A DNA stretch of 64,000 nt from NCBI GenBank assembly GCA_963788125.1, contig CAWBFN010000001.1:1240001-1304000 (forward strand). The letters run 5' to 3'. The DNA comes from Bog-473 sp963788125. Lineage in GTDB: Bacteria > Actinomycetota > Acidimicrobiia > Acidimicrobiales > RAAP-2. The first letter of the stretch is position 1. Each line of letters starts with the position of its first letter. This document shows positions 16,954 through 24,961 of the stretch, in pieces. The position numbers and the translations under genes are program-made. The notes under the pieces were generated by a model. The model did not search any database. It was not told the origin of the DNA and worked only from the letters and a program-made list of their open reading frames with translations.

Positions 16954-18681
16954 TCACCACAAGAGGTCTTCGGTCTCGCCGGCGTCACGGTAGGCCCGCC
17001 CGGCGTACTCCGAAGCCATTCGTTGGGCCGAGAAAAAGGGGCCGTTGAGGGCGATGGCGAAGCGTCGCACGCCGAGGAACCCCTCGGGATCCTGGTAGTA
17101 CAGCGGTGCCACCGTCTCCTCCAGCACCTCGTAGAGGAAACCTGCGTCCTGCGCGTCCACCTCCGGATCCCCGATGGGCAGAACGGCACCAGCACCGAGG
17201 TCCGCGCCGATGGCCCAGCCGGTAATCCCCTCGACATGTCCCTCCAGCCACCAGCCGTCGAGAACGCTGACGCTGGGGACACCGTTGAGGGCCGCCTTCA
17301 TGCCGCTCGTTCCCGACGCCTCATGGGGTGCGACCGGGGTGTTCACCCAGACGTCGACCCCAGCCACCAACATGGACGCGAGCTCCATCCCGTAGTTTTC
17401 GAGGTACACGACGGTCACGGCGCCGGCCACCTGGCGAGCGGCGGTGTTGATCCGCTGTATGAGCAGCTTGCCGGACTCGTCTTGGGGATGGGCCTTGCCG
17501 GCGTAGATCACCTGCAGCGGCCCCACCTTTTCGGCCAAGGCGCGCAGCCGCCCGGGCTGGGAGAGGAGAAGATCGTTGCGCTTGTAGGGCGTTGCTCTTC
17601 GAACGACACCGAAAGTGAGAGACCCCGCATGGAGTGTGAGCCCGGTCCGGCGCGCCACCTCATCCATCATGATCTGCTTCGCTTCGGCGTGCGCCTCCCG
17701 GATCTCGTCGAGCGGGATGGACGTGGCGTAATGCAACATGGCGTTGTCGTGACGCCATCGGGGCAGGTGCCGGTCGAACATCGCGGCGGTACTGGGTCCC
17801 ACCCAGGTGGGAACATGCACGCCGTTCGTGATGGACTCAATGTGAAATTCGGGGAACATTTCCTGTGATACCTCGCCATGGCGCCGGGACACCGCATTGA
17901 TGAACCCCGAGAAGTACATTCCGAGCAACGTCATGTTGAGACTGCCCTTTTTCTCGAGGCACCCGAGCGCGGCCAACCCCTCGGCCAGTTCTTTGCCGAG
18001 GACCTTGGTCACTACCCGGGGGGTGAAGCGATCGTGCCCGGCGGGAACTGGTGTGTGCGTGGTGAAGACACAGCGCTCTCGCACCGACTCGACATCGGCC
18101 TCCGACGCGTCGCCCACGGACCCGCCAAGCCGTTCAGCCAGCAGTGCCACGGGCACCAGCGAGGCGTGACCCTCGTTGAGATGGTACTTGGCGACGTCTG
18201 CGTGACCGAGTCGGCGCAACATCGCCGGACCGGCCAACCCGAGGACCGCTTCTTGAGAGAGCCGCTCGAGGGGCTCCCCGGTGTAGAGGCGGTCGGTAAT
18301 CGCCCGCGCATCGGGATCGTTGCCGGCAACTCGTGTATCGAGGAAGTACACCGGGACCGTGGCGCCGTCCACACCGACCAGGTCGCGACGCCACACTCCG
18401 ACGGTCACCGGACGGCCGCCGACAAGGACCTCCACATGGGCGTCGAGTCGTTCGAGTTGCTCACTCACCTCCCAGCCGACGCCCTGCTCCACCTGACGGC
18501 CCGAAGGGTCGATCTCCTGGCGAAAAAACCCTTCGTGGTACACCAGGGTCACGCCCACAACGGGAAGCGACAGGTCCGAGGCAGCCCGGAGAAAGTCGCC
18601 GGCCAGCACGCCCAGACCGCCGCTGAAACCGGGGATCTGGTCGCTGATGGCGATCTCCATGGAGAAGTATGCGATGGTCAC
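16954..18681 (-). CDS. glgP: Alpha-glucan (glycogen/maltodextrin) phosphorylase, short type
   Basis: 575 residues of family GT35, short actinobacterial/archaeal type. Visible features are IAYFSMEIAISDQIPGFSGG at the N-terminus, HLNEGHASLVP, THTPVPAGHDRF, SITNGVHVPTW and the PLP-binding lysine in GTSGMKAALNG (Lys about 462). It releases glucose-1-phosphate from alpha-1,4-glucans with phosphate in the cytosol. The GTG start at 18681 is right at the conserved N-terminus. It is convergent with the HAD gene. Together with the debranching-type enzyme at 4664 it would let the cell mobilise glycogen, feeding phosphoketolase and glycolysis. Confidence 0.93.
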   Translation of the reverse strand: MTIAYFSMEIAISDQIPGFSGGLGVLAGDFLRAASDLSLPVVGVTLVYHEGFFRQEIDPSGRQVEQGVGWEVSEQLERLDAHVEVLVGGRPVTVGVWRRDLVGVDGATVPVYFLDTRVAGNDPDARAITDRLYTGEPLERLSQEAVLGLAGPAMLRRLGHADVAKYHLNEGHASLVPVALLAERLGGSVGDASEADVESVRERCVFTTHTPVPAGHDRFTPRVVTKVLGKELAEGLAALGCLEKKGSLNMTLLGMYFSGFINAVSRRHGEVSQEMFPEFHIESITNGVHVPTWVGPSTAAMFDRHLPRWRHDNAMLHYATSIPLDEIREAHAEAKQIMMDEVARRTGLTLHAGSLTFGVVRRATPYKRNDLLLSQPGRLRALAEKVGPLQVIYAGKAHPQDESGKLLIQRINTAARQVAGAVTVVYLENYGMELASMLVAGVDVWVNTPVAPHEASGTSGMKAALNGVPSVSVLDGWWLEGHVEGITGWAIGADLGAGAVLPIGDPEVDAQDAGFLYEVLEETVAPLYYQDPEGFLGVRRFAIALNGPFFSAQRMASEYAGRAYRDAGETEDLLW

Positions 18682-18831
18682 GGTCTGAGTCTGCCGTAGC
18701 AGCGGGCGGCGAAAATCCTCGAGGTCTGCCCGCTCCGGTCGTGACCAGGAGGTTGACCGCGGGTCATGCCGGCGAGTTCACTTGCCGTTCACACACACGT
18801 TGTGGGCCTGGTCCGGGTCGAGATGGACGGC

Positions 18832-19746
18832 TCACTTCCTCCGTCCCGCCATGTTGGCGTTCCGCGCCGCCTTGGCCACCAGGTCGGGCACGATCCCGCC
18901 CAGCTCGGCAGGGTCCCAGCGGTCGCCCTTGTCGGCACCCGGTCCCGCCACCCAGCCCTCGGCCACGCTGATGTGGTCGCCCTGAACGTTGAAGACGCGA
19001 CCGGTGATCTCCGCCGATTCGGAGCTCCCCAACCACACGACCAGGGGAGCGATGTTGCCCGGGTCGAGGGGGTCGAACTCCTCGGGCTTGCGGACGACCG
19101 AAGGGTCGCCCAAACCCAGGTTCTCGGTCATGCGGGTCAACGCAGCCGGCGCGACAGCATTGACGGTGACCCCGTAGCGGGCGAGCTCCATGGCGGCGAT
19201 GATGGTGAACGAGGCGATGCCGGCCTTGGCCGCCCCGTAGTTCGTCTGGCCGACGTTGCCGTAAATCCCCGACGGCGATGTCGTGTTGATGATGCGGGCG
19301 TCATTGGTCTCGCCCACCTTGACTCGATTGCGCCAGTATTCCACCGCGTGGCGCGTGGGAGCGAACGTGCCCCTCAGGTGCACGCGGATCACGGCGTCCC
19401 ACTCCTCGATGCTCATGTTGACCAACATGCGGTCACGCAAGATGCCGGCGTTGTTGACCAGGACATCGATGGTCCCAAAGGTTTCGATCGCTGCCTCTAT
19501 GAGCCGACCGGCGCCTTCGTAGTCGGACACGTCGTCGCCGTTGGCCACGGCCTCCCCACCCATGCCGCGGATTTCGTCGACGACCTGGCCCGCCGGGCCC
19601 GCTGAGCTTCCGGATCCGTCTATCTCGGCACCCAGGTCGTTGACGACCACCTTGGCGCCTTGCCTGGCGAACTCGATGGCGTGCTCCCGCCCGATACCCC
19701 GGCCAGCGCCAGTGATGACGACGACCCGCCCGTCACAGATACCCAT
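18832..19746 (-). CDS. SDR-family oxidoreductase
   Basis: 304 residues. NAD(P)-binding loop GAGRGIGREHA near residue 13, NNAG (DVLVNNAGILRD), and the catalytic Ser with Tyr-x3-Lys in TSPSGIYGNVG and NYGAAKAG. The long loop after the second strand (NDLGAEIDGSGSSAGPAGQ) resembles the dehydrogenase part of peroxisomal multifunctional enzymes, so oxidation of a 3-hydroxyacyl-CoA or hydroxysteroid is likely. Start ATG 19746 has GAAGGAG upstream. The frame continues to 20100 but there overlaps the LLM gene antisense-free in another frame and is spurious. The LLM gene on the same strand lies 70 nt upstream; probably one unit. Confidence 0.88.
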   Translation of the reverse strand: MGICDGRVVVITGAGRGIGREHAIEFARQGAKVVVNDLGAEIDGSGSSAGPAGQVVDEIRGMGGEAVANGDDVSDYEGAGRLIEAAIETFGTIDVLVNNAGILRDRMLVNMSIEEWDAVIRVHLRGTFAPTRHAVEYWRNRVKVGETNDARIINTTSPSGIYGNVGQTNYGAAKAGIASFTIIAAMELARYGVTVNAVAPAALTRMTENLGLGDPSVVRKPEEFDPLDPGNIAPLVVWLGSSESAEITGRVFNVQGDHISVAEGWVAGPGADKGDRWDPAELGGIVPDLVAKAARNANMAGRRK

Positions 19747-19816
19747 GTCAGTGCCTTCTCCTTCGTGTGGTGAGGCGGCCCACGTCGCGAGCGTGCGCCG
19801 AGACCGGGCTGGGACT

Positions 19817-20773
19817 CTACAGCTCCGGGCAGAGGGTGGCGAGGAATGCCTGGGTCCGCCGACGCGACGCAATGCGTGCGTCACGGTCCGGGCCGAACGG
19901 GACGACGCGCGCCGCCAGGTCGGTGACCCCAGCGTCACGGAACCGCTGCAGGCGCTCCACCACCGCGGCCTCGTCACCCGCGGCCATAGTGTCGCCCACA
20001 TCGGTGGCGTCCCCGTGCTCGAGGAGCCGCAGGTAGTTCGGGGAGAGCTCGGCGTGGCCGAGCATCTTGCTGGCGTACTCGCGCGCCGCGCCGACCTCAC
20101 TATTGGCGCACAGCGTGATCGGTACCCCTGCGACGATCCTCGGGGATGGTCGTCCGGCGCCGGCGGCGGCCTTGGTGATGCGGGGGACGACGTGATCGCC
20201 GATGGCCCGCTCGTCCGCCATCCAAAGGATGGTTCCCGACGCGCACTCGCCGGCGATCCGCAGCATCACCGGGGCAAGGGCAGCAACGAGGATGGGCATC
20301 GGTATGGCGTCGGCCACGTCGAAGGGACTGTGCACACGAAAGAGCTCGTTCTCCACATCGATCGGACCCGGGCCGGCCAACGCGGCGTTCATCACCTGGA
20401 GGTAGTCGCGCACGAGGCGCGCCGGCCGGTCATAGTCGAGACCCATTTGGTCCTCGACGATCCAGTGATGGGACGCACCGAGCCCGAGCGTGAAACGGCC
20501 CCGACAGGCGACCTCCGTGGTGAGCGCCTGCTGAGCCATGGTGATGGGATGACGCGTCTGGACCGGCACAACCGCCGTACCGAGTTCGATGCGCTCAGTA
20601 CCTTGGCCCATGAGAGAGATGGCCGTCATCGCGTCGATGTAGCCCGGGATCTGCGGGATCCACATGGACACGAACCCTTGCTCCTCTGCGGCCCGAGCAT
20701 CGTCGACGAGCCCGGTCAGCCTCTCCGCTCTCTGCCTGTCCGTGTCCGAGCCGATCATGAGGCCGATCCGCAT
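19817..20773 (-). CDS. LLM-class F420-dependent oxidoreductase
   Basis: 318 residues of the bacterial luciferase-like fold: MRIGLMIGSDTDRQRAE at the N-terminus, LGTAVVPVQTRHP, FTLGLGASHHWIVEDQMG. The GLGASHH pattern is typical of a mycobacterial F420-dependent subfamily. Such enzymes oxidise or reduce small organics using F420; the substrate is not predictable. Start ATG 20773 has GGAGGAC directly upstream. An inverted repeat (20790-20808) lies between it and the divergent MarR gene, suggesting control by that regulator. SDR downstream on the same strand. Confidence 0.88.
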   Translation of the reverse strand: MRIGLMIGSDTDRQRAERLTGLVDDARAAEEQGFVSMWIPQIPGYIDAMTAISLMGQGTERIELGTAVVPVQTRHPITMAQQALTTEVACRGRFTLGLGASHHWIVEDQMGLDYDRPARLVRDYLQVMNAALAGPGPIDVENELFRVHSPFDVADAIPMPILVAALAPVMLRIAGECASGTILWMADERAIGDHVVPRITKAAAGAGRPSPRIVAGVPITLCANSEVGAAREYASKMLGHAELSPNYLRLLEHGDATDVGDTMAAGDEAAVVERLQRFRDAGVTDLAARVVPFGPDRDARIASRRRTQAFLATLCPEL

Positions 20774-20789
20774 CTGTCCTCCAACAATT

Positions 20790-20808
20790 GTGGGTACTGA
20801 ACACCCAC
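20790..20808. promoter_or_regulatory. Inverted repeat, candidate MarR operator
   Basis: GTGGGT (20790-20795) and ACCCAC (20803-20808) form a perfect 6-bp inverted repeat with a 7 nt spacer, 17-35 nt upstream of the LLM start and about 100 nt before the divergent MarR gene. Size and position fit a MarR operator; binding not shown. Confidence 0.4.
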
Positions 20809-20910
20809 CCTAGCGCCTGGAATGACCGAGATTCATGCCGAAGCCGCCCAGGTGGGACGCCAGTCGAGCACGCGTCACGCTCTTCGACAAGGACCAGCAG
20901 GGCAGGATAC

Positions 20911-21423
20911 ATGCCGCAGCTCCTCGGTGATATCGTTCACGGCATCGCCCTCAGCCCGGCCCACGCTCACAGCAACGCGGCACATACGCACGATGTGCCC
21001 GAGCATGCCCTGTGGCTACTCAAGCGAGTCTTCCATCAGGGCCACCGAACGGTGAGCGAGGCCGTGCGACCCTACGGTGTCACTCCCACCGAGATGGGCG
21101 CGCTCAACCGGCTCGTCGATGAGCCGGGGCTCTCCGGTGCAGAGCTCGCTCGCAGAATGCTGGTGACCCCACAGGCGGCGCAGCTCTCCCTGACCGCCCT
21201 CGAGAAAAGGGGCCTCGTCGAGCGCACACCGGACGCGAAGCATGGACGGATCGTTCGAACCCACTTGACGGAGGAAGGTCGCCGGGTCTGGGAGGTTTGC
21301 CGGGTCATCTCACTCGACGCGGAGGACGAGTTCCTGGGCGTTCTCGATTCCGAAGAGCGGCACACGCTGATCGAGTTGCTCCGGCGGCTGGCGAACAGCG
21401 GCTCCCGACCGCACGCGGAGTAA
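20911..21423 (+). CDS. MarR-family transcriptional regulator
   Basis: About 170 residues with a winged helix: GLSGAELARRMLVTPQAAQ (HTH), LEKRGLVERTPDAKHGRIV (wing, with the usual D-x-R-like region), then HLTEEGRRVWEV. ATG 20911 is chosen with GGCAGG 4-8 nt upstream; the first roughly 30 residues are His/Ala-rich and may be variable. It faces the LLM-SDR unit across an intergenic region with an inverted repeat, so it probably controls it and itself, responding to an aromatic or acyl-CoA ligand. Dimeric cytosolic DNA-binding protein. Confidence 0.87.
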   Translation: MPQLLGDIVHGIALSPAHAHSNAAHTHDVPEHALWLLKRVFHQGHRTVSEAVRPYGVTPTEMGALNRLVDEPGLSGAELARRMLVTPQAAQLSLTALEKRGLVERTPDAKHGRIVRTHLTEEGRRVWEVCRVISLDAEDEFLGVLDSEERHTLIELLRRLANSGSRPHAE

Positions 21424-21482
21424 AGGACTGGTCTGGTCCAGGGTCCGGGTGGATCGTCGACAACTCCCACTCGGGGCGCGTT

Positions 21483-21522
21483 TTCATGGCGTCGTTCGCG
21501 CGTTCATGGCGTCGTTCGCGCT
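21483..21522. repeat. 20-bp tandem duplication across the CMD-like gene stop
   Basis: Two adjacent copies of TTCATGGCGTCGTTCGCGC(G/T) at 21483-21502 and 21503-21522, differing only in the last base. Each copy carries TCA, the reverse complement of a TGA, so the minus-strand gene ends inside the inner copy. Only two units; probably a replication-slippage duplication. Confidence 0.9.
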
Positions 21523-21887
21523 GCCCGGACGGCACGGATGGCCCGGCGCGCCGACAGTGCCGCCGGTGCCCCGCAGTACGCGGCGATCTGGAACAGCAAC
21601 TCGTCCATCTCCTCATCGCTGACGCCCGTCTGCGGTGAGCTGCCTGCGTGCAGGGCGAACTCCTCCATCCGGCCGAGCGCCGCGGTCATGGCCATGACCA
21701 AGAGGCTTCGATCACGCGGGCTGAGGGCTCCGCCGCGGGCCCAGACTCCCCAGGCCATGGACGTGAGGTAGTCCTGGAACTCATTGGCCACCGGGTCCGC
21801 GTCGGCGGTCATGCTGTCGACGTAGGCGTCGCCGAGCATGGCCCGGCGCATGGCGCGAGCAGCACGCAGCTCTTCGGTCTCCTCCAT
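21504..21887 (-). CDS. Carboxymuconolactone-decarboxylase-family protein
   Basis: 127 residues. The core LSPRDRSLLVMAMTAALGR, then EEMDELLFQIAAYCGAPAA, is the gamma-carboxymuconolactone decarboxylase/AhpD-like helical fold. The C-x-x-C pair of AhpD is absent, so it is of the decarboxylase-like rather than peroxidase-linked type. The ATG at 21887 has AGAAGGGAG upstream. It is the last gene of a minus-strand operon (CoA-transferase, LLM, thioesterase fusion, DUF427), 23 nt after the DUF427 gene. Its exact reaction in this pathway is unknown. The stop codon lies within a 20-bp tandem duplication. Confidence 0.88.
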   Translation of the reverse strand: MEETEELRAARAMRRAMLGDAYVDSMTADADPVANEFQDYLTSMAWGVWARGGALSPRDRSLLVMAMTAALGRMEEFALHAGSSPQTGVSDEEMDELLFQIAAYCGAPAALSARRAIRAVRAARTTP

Positions 21888-21910
21888 GATGCTCCCTTCT
21901 CGTCAGTGCC

Positions 21911-22591
21911 TCAGCCGGCCGGAGGCAGATCCTGTCGCACCGATGCCCGCTCCTGGTCGAAGCCGAGCCGTCCCGCAATCGCACTGCTCTCGGGGAGGGG
22001 GTCCTCATAGGACCAGGCAACATCGTGAACGACCGTATCGCCGATAACGGCGTTCCAGTACGAGGCGGTTCCCTTGTACGGGCAGTAGGTGGTCGTCGTG
22101 CTCGCGTGGAGAAGATCGAATTGGACGTGCTCGCGCGCCACATAGAGCCTCGGTTCCAACGATGTCTCGTACACCCCGATGGTCTCGGTGGTATCGACGA
22201 GCACGACCTCACCGATCTCGACACGGAGACGGCGGTTCGTCCGGACGCAGTCGACTCGATGGTACGGATTACGCGGGTGCAGGAAAATCTGCTCGTCCTC
22301 CTCGAACCACGCATCGACGTCGTTCCATTGGATCCGCACGTACCCCGTGGCAGCCGGTTCGGCTTCCGCGGCGACGCCCTCGATGTCCGCGGACGGGAAG
22401 GCGAAACGGGGCGGCTCGCCTTGCCGGTGCACCAGGACAACCCGCTCGCTGTCGACGACGGTCCGATCGCCGAGGAGCCCGCGGACACGGCGGCGGAACG
22501 GCTCGACATAGACGAGTTCGGGTGGCACGGGAGCGCTGAACCGACCGGCCGGCCTGGCGCTCAGTGGCCCCCGGCCGGTGGTGAGGCTCAC
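21911..22591 (-). CDS. DUF427 protein with two tandem domains
   Basis: 226 residues. Two DUF427-like beta domains are visible. The first contains GDRTVVDSERVVLVHRQGE. The second contains GEVVLVDTTETIGVYETS, then EPRLYVAREHVQFDLL, then TYCPYKGTASYWN, the best-conserved part of this family. Function of DUF427 is not established. GTG at 22591 overlaps the stop of the preceding thioesterase-fusion gene by 4 bp (GTGA), which decides the start against the longer frame to 22756. The coupling implies the two products act together. Confidence 0.85.
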   Translation of the reverse strand: MSLTTGRGPLSARPAGRFSAPVPPELVYVEPFRRRVRGLLGDRTVVDSERVVLVHRQGEPPRFAFPSADIEGVAAEAEPAATGYVRIQWNDVDAWFEEDEQIFLHPRNPYHRVDCVRTNRRLRVEIGEVVLVDTTETIGVYETSLEPRLYVAREHVQFDLLHASTTTTYCPYKGTASYWNAVIGDTVVHDVAWSYEDPLPESSAIAGRLGFDQERASVRQDLPPAG

Positions 22592-23943
22592 AGGGCGGTG
22601 CGGTCGTCGACCGCAGCGGAGTTGTCCGGGAACTTGCGGACCATGGCATCGACGACGAACGAGGCCAGCACATGGCCGTTCTGATCGTGCACACGGCAGG
22701 ACGAGTGCGTCATGCCGTCGCCGGCGAAGGTCGACTCGTGACGGTAGAGCATCCATTTATCGGCACGAACATCACCATGGAGCGAGATGCCGATGGCGTT
22801 GATGGCCGTCGACAGCGTGCGGTGTGCCGCAAACTGGCCGATGCCGGCATGCGGCCGGAGAGCGGCGGCGATCGACATGTGGCCGGTGAACTGTGCCAGC
22901 AGAGCGGCATGCAGATACGGATCGTCGGGTACGTGGCGGAAACGGACCCACGCGTCGATCACGGGCGGCCCAACCGGGGCGTCCGGGTCGTCGGTGTAGG
23001 CCCCATCGACCACCCGGATGTCACGGCCCATGACGGACATGTCGCACGGCTCGCTCTCGTAGGGTCCGGGGATCACGGGTGGAGGTGCGGCATGGCGGAT
23101 CACGTCGGGCGCGGCGACGTCGAGCAACAGGATGCCCGTTGCGCAGCGCCGGCCACCTTGGCTCACCGTCACCTCGACCGAGGCAAATGTCCGGCCACCG
23201 CTCAGCTCCTCGAGCTCGAAGCGGAGCGGGAGGTGCGCGTCGGCGGCCCGGGTGAACACCATATGCGCCGATACCGTGCGGCGACCCGGATAGTGCCGTC
23301 CGGCAGCGACGATGGCCTGCCCGAGCATCTGGCTGCCCTCGACGACCGGCCGTCGGTGGTCGCCGACGGCGACGCTCGTATAGGAACCCGCACCGTCGGG
23401 CCTCACGTCCAGCACGTCGAGCAGATCGTCGGCGTCACCCCATATCGGGAATCGCTTTCGCGTGACATCCCGGTCGTCGTCGGTGTCCACCCGATCCACC
23501 AACTCGACCCGCACGCGGTCCTGGTCGAACGTGGCAAGATCCGACAGCCAGCTCAGCTCCGGCGAGGGGTCCGCGAATCTCCACAGCACGTCATTCCCGT
23601 CGACACCGGACGGATGGCCATCACCCCATGTCCGTCCCGGTGCAGTCGACGCATCGTCTGGCAGTGGATCGATGCTCCACAGACCGGCTGTGCCCTTCCC
23701 GGGCACGGTGCGTCGGTGTCCCTCGTCGTGGAACAGTTCGAGGCGTACGTCGGCGAGCGGGAAGTAGAGCGCGGGCGGCTGGCCCGGCTCGTCGACTCGC
23801 ACGGCCTTGACCGATTCAGCGACGACCCGATCTCCCCATCGGGCTATGGCCATATAGCCACAGGGTTCATGCCGGATTCGCCCATCGTTCAGCGAGGAGC
23901 CGCTCCCAACCGTGTGTTGGTCTCCTGACGGAACGTGCACCAT
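22588..23943 (-). CDS. DUF427 domain fused to an acyl-CoA thioesterase
   Basis: About 451 residues. The N-terminal third has one DUF427 domain (RWGDRVVAESVKAVRVDEPG, then YFPLADV and KGTAGLWS). The remaining two thirds are a double-hotdog TesB/acyl-CoA thioesterase II-like region with VVEGSQMLGQAIVAAGRHYP, HMVFTRAADAHLPL and the second half DAWVRFRHVPDDPYLHAALL, LSTAINAIGISLHG. It would hydrolyse an acyl-CoA to acid and free CoA. Start ATG 23943 is preferred (GGA about 8 nt upstream) over the longer frame to 24030. It overlaps the following DUF427 gene by 4 bp. A fusion of DUF427 and thioesterase followed by another DUF427 gene is an unusual arrangement. Confidence 0.83.
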   Translation of the reverse strand: MVHVPSGDQHTVGSGSSLNDGRIRHEPCGYMAIARWGDRVVAESVKAVRVDEPGQPPALYFPLADVRLELFHDEGHRRTVPGKGTAGLWSIDPLPDDASTAPGRTWGDGHPSGVDGNDVLWRFADPSPELSWLSDLATFDQDRVRVELVDRVDTDDDRDVTRKRFPIWGDADDLLDVLDVRPDGAGSYTSVAVGDHRRPVVEGSQMLGQAIVAAGRHYPGRRTVSAHMVFTRAADAHLPLRFELEELSGGRTFASVEVTVSQGGRRCATGILLLDVAAPDVIRHAAPPPVIPGPYESEPCDMSVMGRDIRVVDGAYTDDPDAPVGPPVIDAWVRFRHVPDDPYLHAALLAQFTGHMSIAAALRPHAGIGQFAAHRTLSTAINAIGISLHGDVRADKWMLYRHESTFAGDGMTHSSCRVHDQNGHVLASFVVDAMVRKFPDNSAAVDDRTAL

Positions 23944-23995
23944 GTAGATTCCAGTCTCTGTCGGCGGCTCTGACCGCCGGTGATCGGGCGCAGTG

Positions 23996-24958
23996 CTACG
24001 TGCCGGTGAGGCGGGCGCAGACGGGCGCAAAGCTGTCGATCAGCTCCTGAGGGATCGTAATGTAGTTGACCCCGATCGTCTCACGGCGAGCCCAGAGCCG
24101 CTCGCTGACGTGCTCGACCGTGCCCACGAGCACGTTGGGGTGATCGCGGAGGACCTCCGGATCAGCCCCCCGCATCTCGACGGCCAGGGTCTCGAGGGCC
24201 TCATCGGGCCGTTCGGTGACACGGGAGAAGTAGGGGGAGCTCTCGATCTCGAGAGCGCCGAACCGAGCGCCGGCGGCCTCCCGTACGAGTTCGACCCGAT
24301 GCACCGCCTCTTCGTGGGGCGTGCGACCGGCGTCGTTCAACGGCATCCAGGGGACATTTGCCAGGCTGACGATGTCGGCCTCCCGTGCGGCGAGGGAGAG
24401 GACACGCTTGCGCGATCCCCCGACCATGATCGGGGGATGCGGCTGCTGCACCGGGCGGGGCAGTCCGGCGTAGCCGTTCACGCTCACGAACTCGCCGTTG
24501 TAGTGCAGCTGGTCTCCGGCCCAGTGGGCCTTGACCAAGGCGATCACCTCTTCGAGTCGGGTTACCCGCCGCGGGGCGTCCTCGAAGACGAGACCCATCG
24601 CCCGGAACTCGGCGGCGTGCCATCCCGCTCCGATGCCGAACTCCAACCGGCCGTCTGAGAGCACGTCGATGGTCGCCGCCTCCTTGGCCAGCACCGCGGG
24701 CACGTGGTAGTCGATGCAGAACACGCGACAGCCGATCCGAAGCGTCTGCGTGACCGCGGCGGCCGTCGCCATCGCGGCTATCGGCGCCAGCTGCTGCGGC
24801 GGCATCAACGATCCTTCCCCGGCCGGCCCGGGCCCGAGGTAGTGGTCCGCCACGAAGAGGGTGGAGTAACCCAGGTCCTCGACCTTGCGGGCCAGTTCGC
24901 ACCACTCCCGGGCCGACGTGGCATTCACCGCCTGGACGGCGAAGCGGAACGGCGGCAC
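23996..24958 (-). CDS. LLM-class F420-dependent oxidoreductase
   Basis: 320 residues, luciferase-like TIM barrel: FRFAVQAVNATSAREWCE, LFVADHYLGPGPAGEGS, LEFGIGAGWHAAEFRAMG and PHPPIMVGGSRKRVLSLAA. The GAGWH-x4-F pattern belongs to a mycobacterial-type F420 subfamily different from the LLM at 19817. GTG start at 24958, only 3 nt after the CoA-transferase stop, so clearly co-transcribed. It probably acts on an intermediate attached to CoA or released by the thioesterase downstream; the reaction is unknown. Confidence 0.88.
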   Translation of the reverse strand: MPPFRFAVQAVNATSAREWCELARKVEDLGYSTLFVADHYLGPGPAGEGSLMPPQQLAPIAAMATAAAVTQTLRIGCRVFCIDYHVPAVLAKEAATIDVLSDGRLEFGIGAGWHAAEFRAMGLVFEDAPRRVTRLEEVIALVKAHWAGDQLHYNGEFVSVNGYAGLPRPVQQPHPPIMVGGSRKRVLSLAAREADIVSLANVPWMPLNDAGRTPHEEAVHRVELVREAAGARFGALEIESSPYFSRVTERPDEALETLAVEMRGADPEVLRDHPNVLVGTVEHVSERLWARRETIGVNYITIPQELIDSFAPVCARLTGT

Positions 24959-24961
24959 CGG

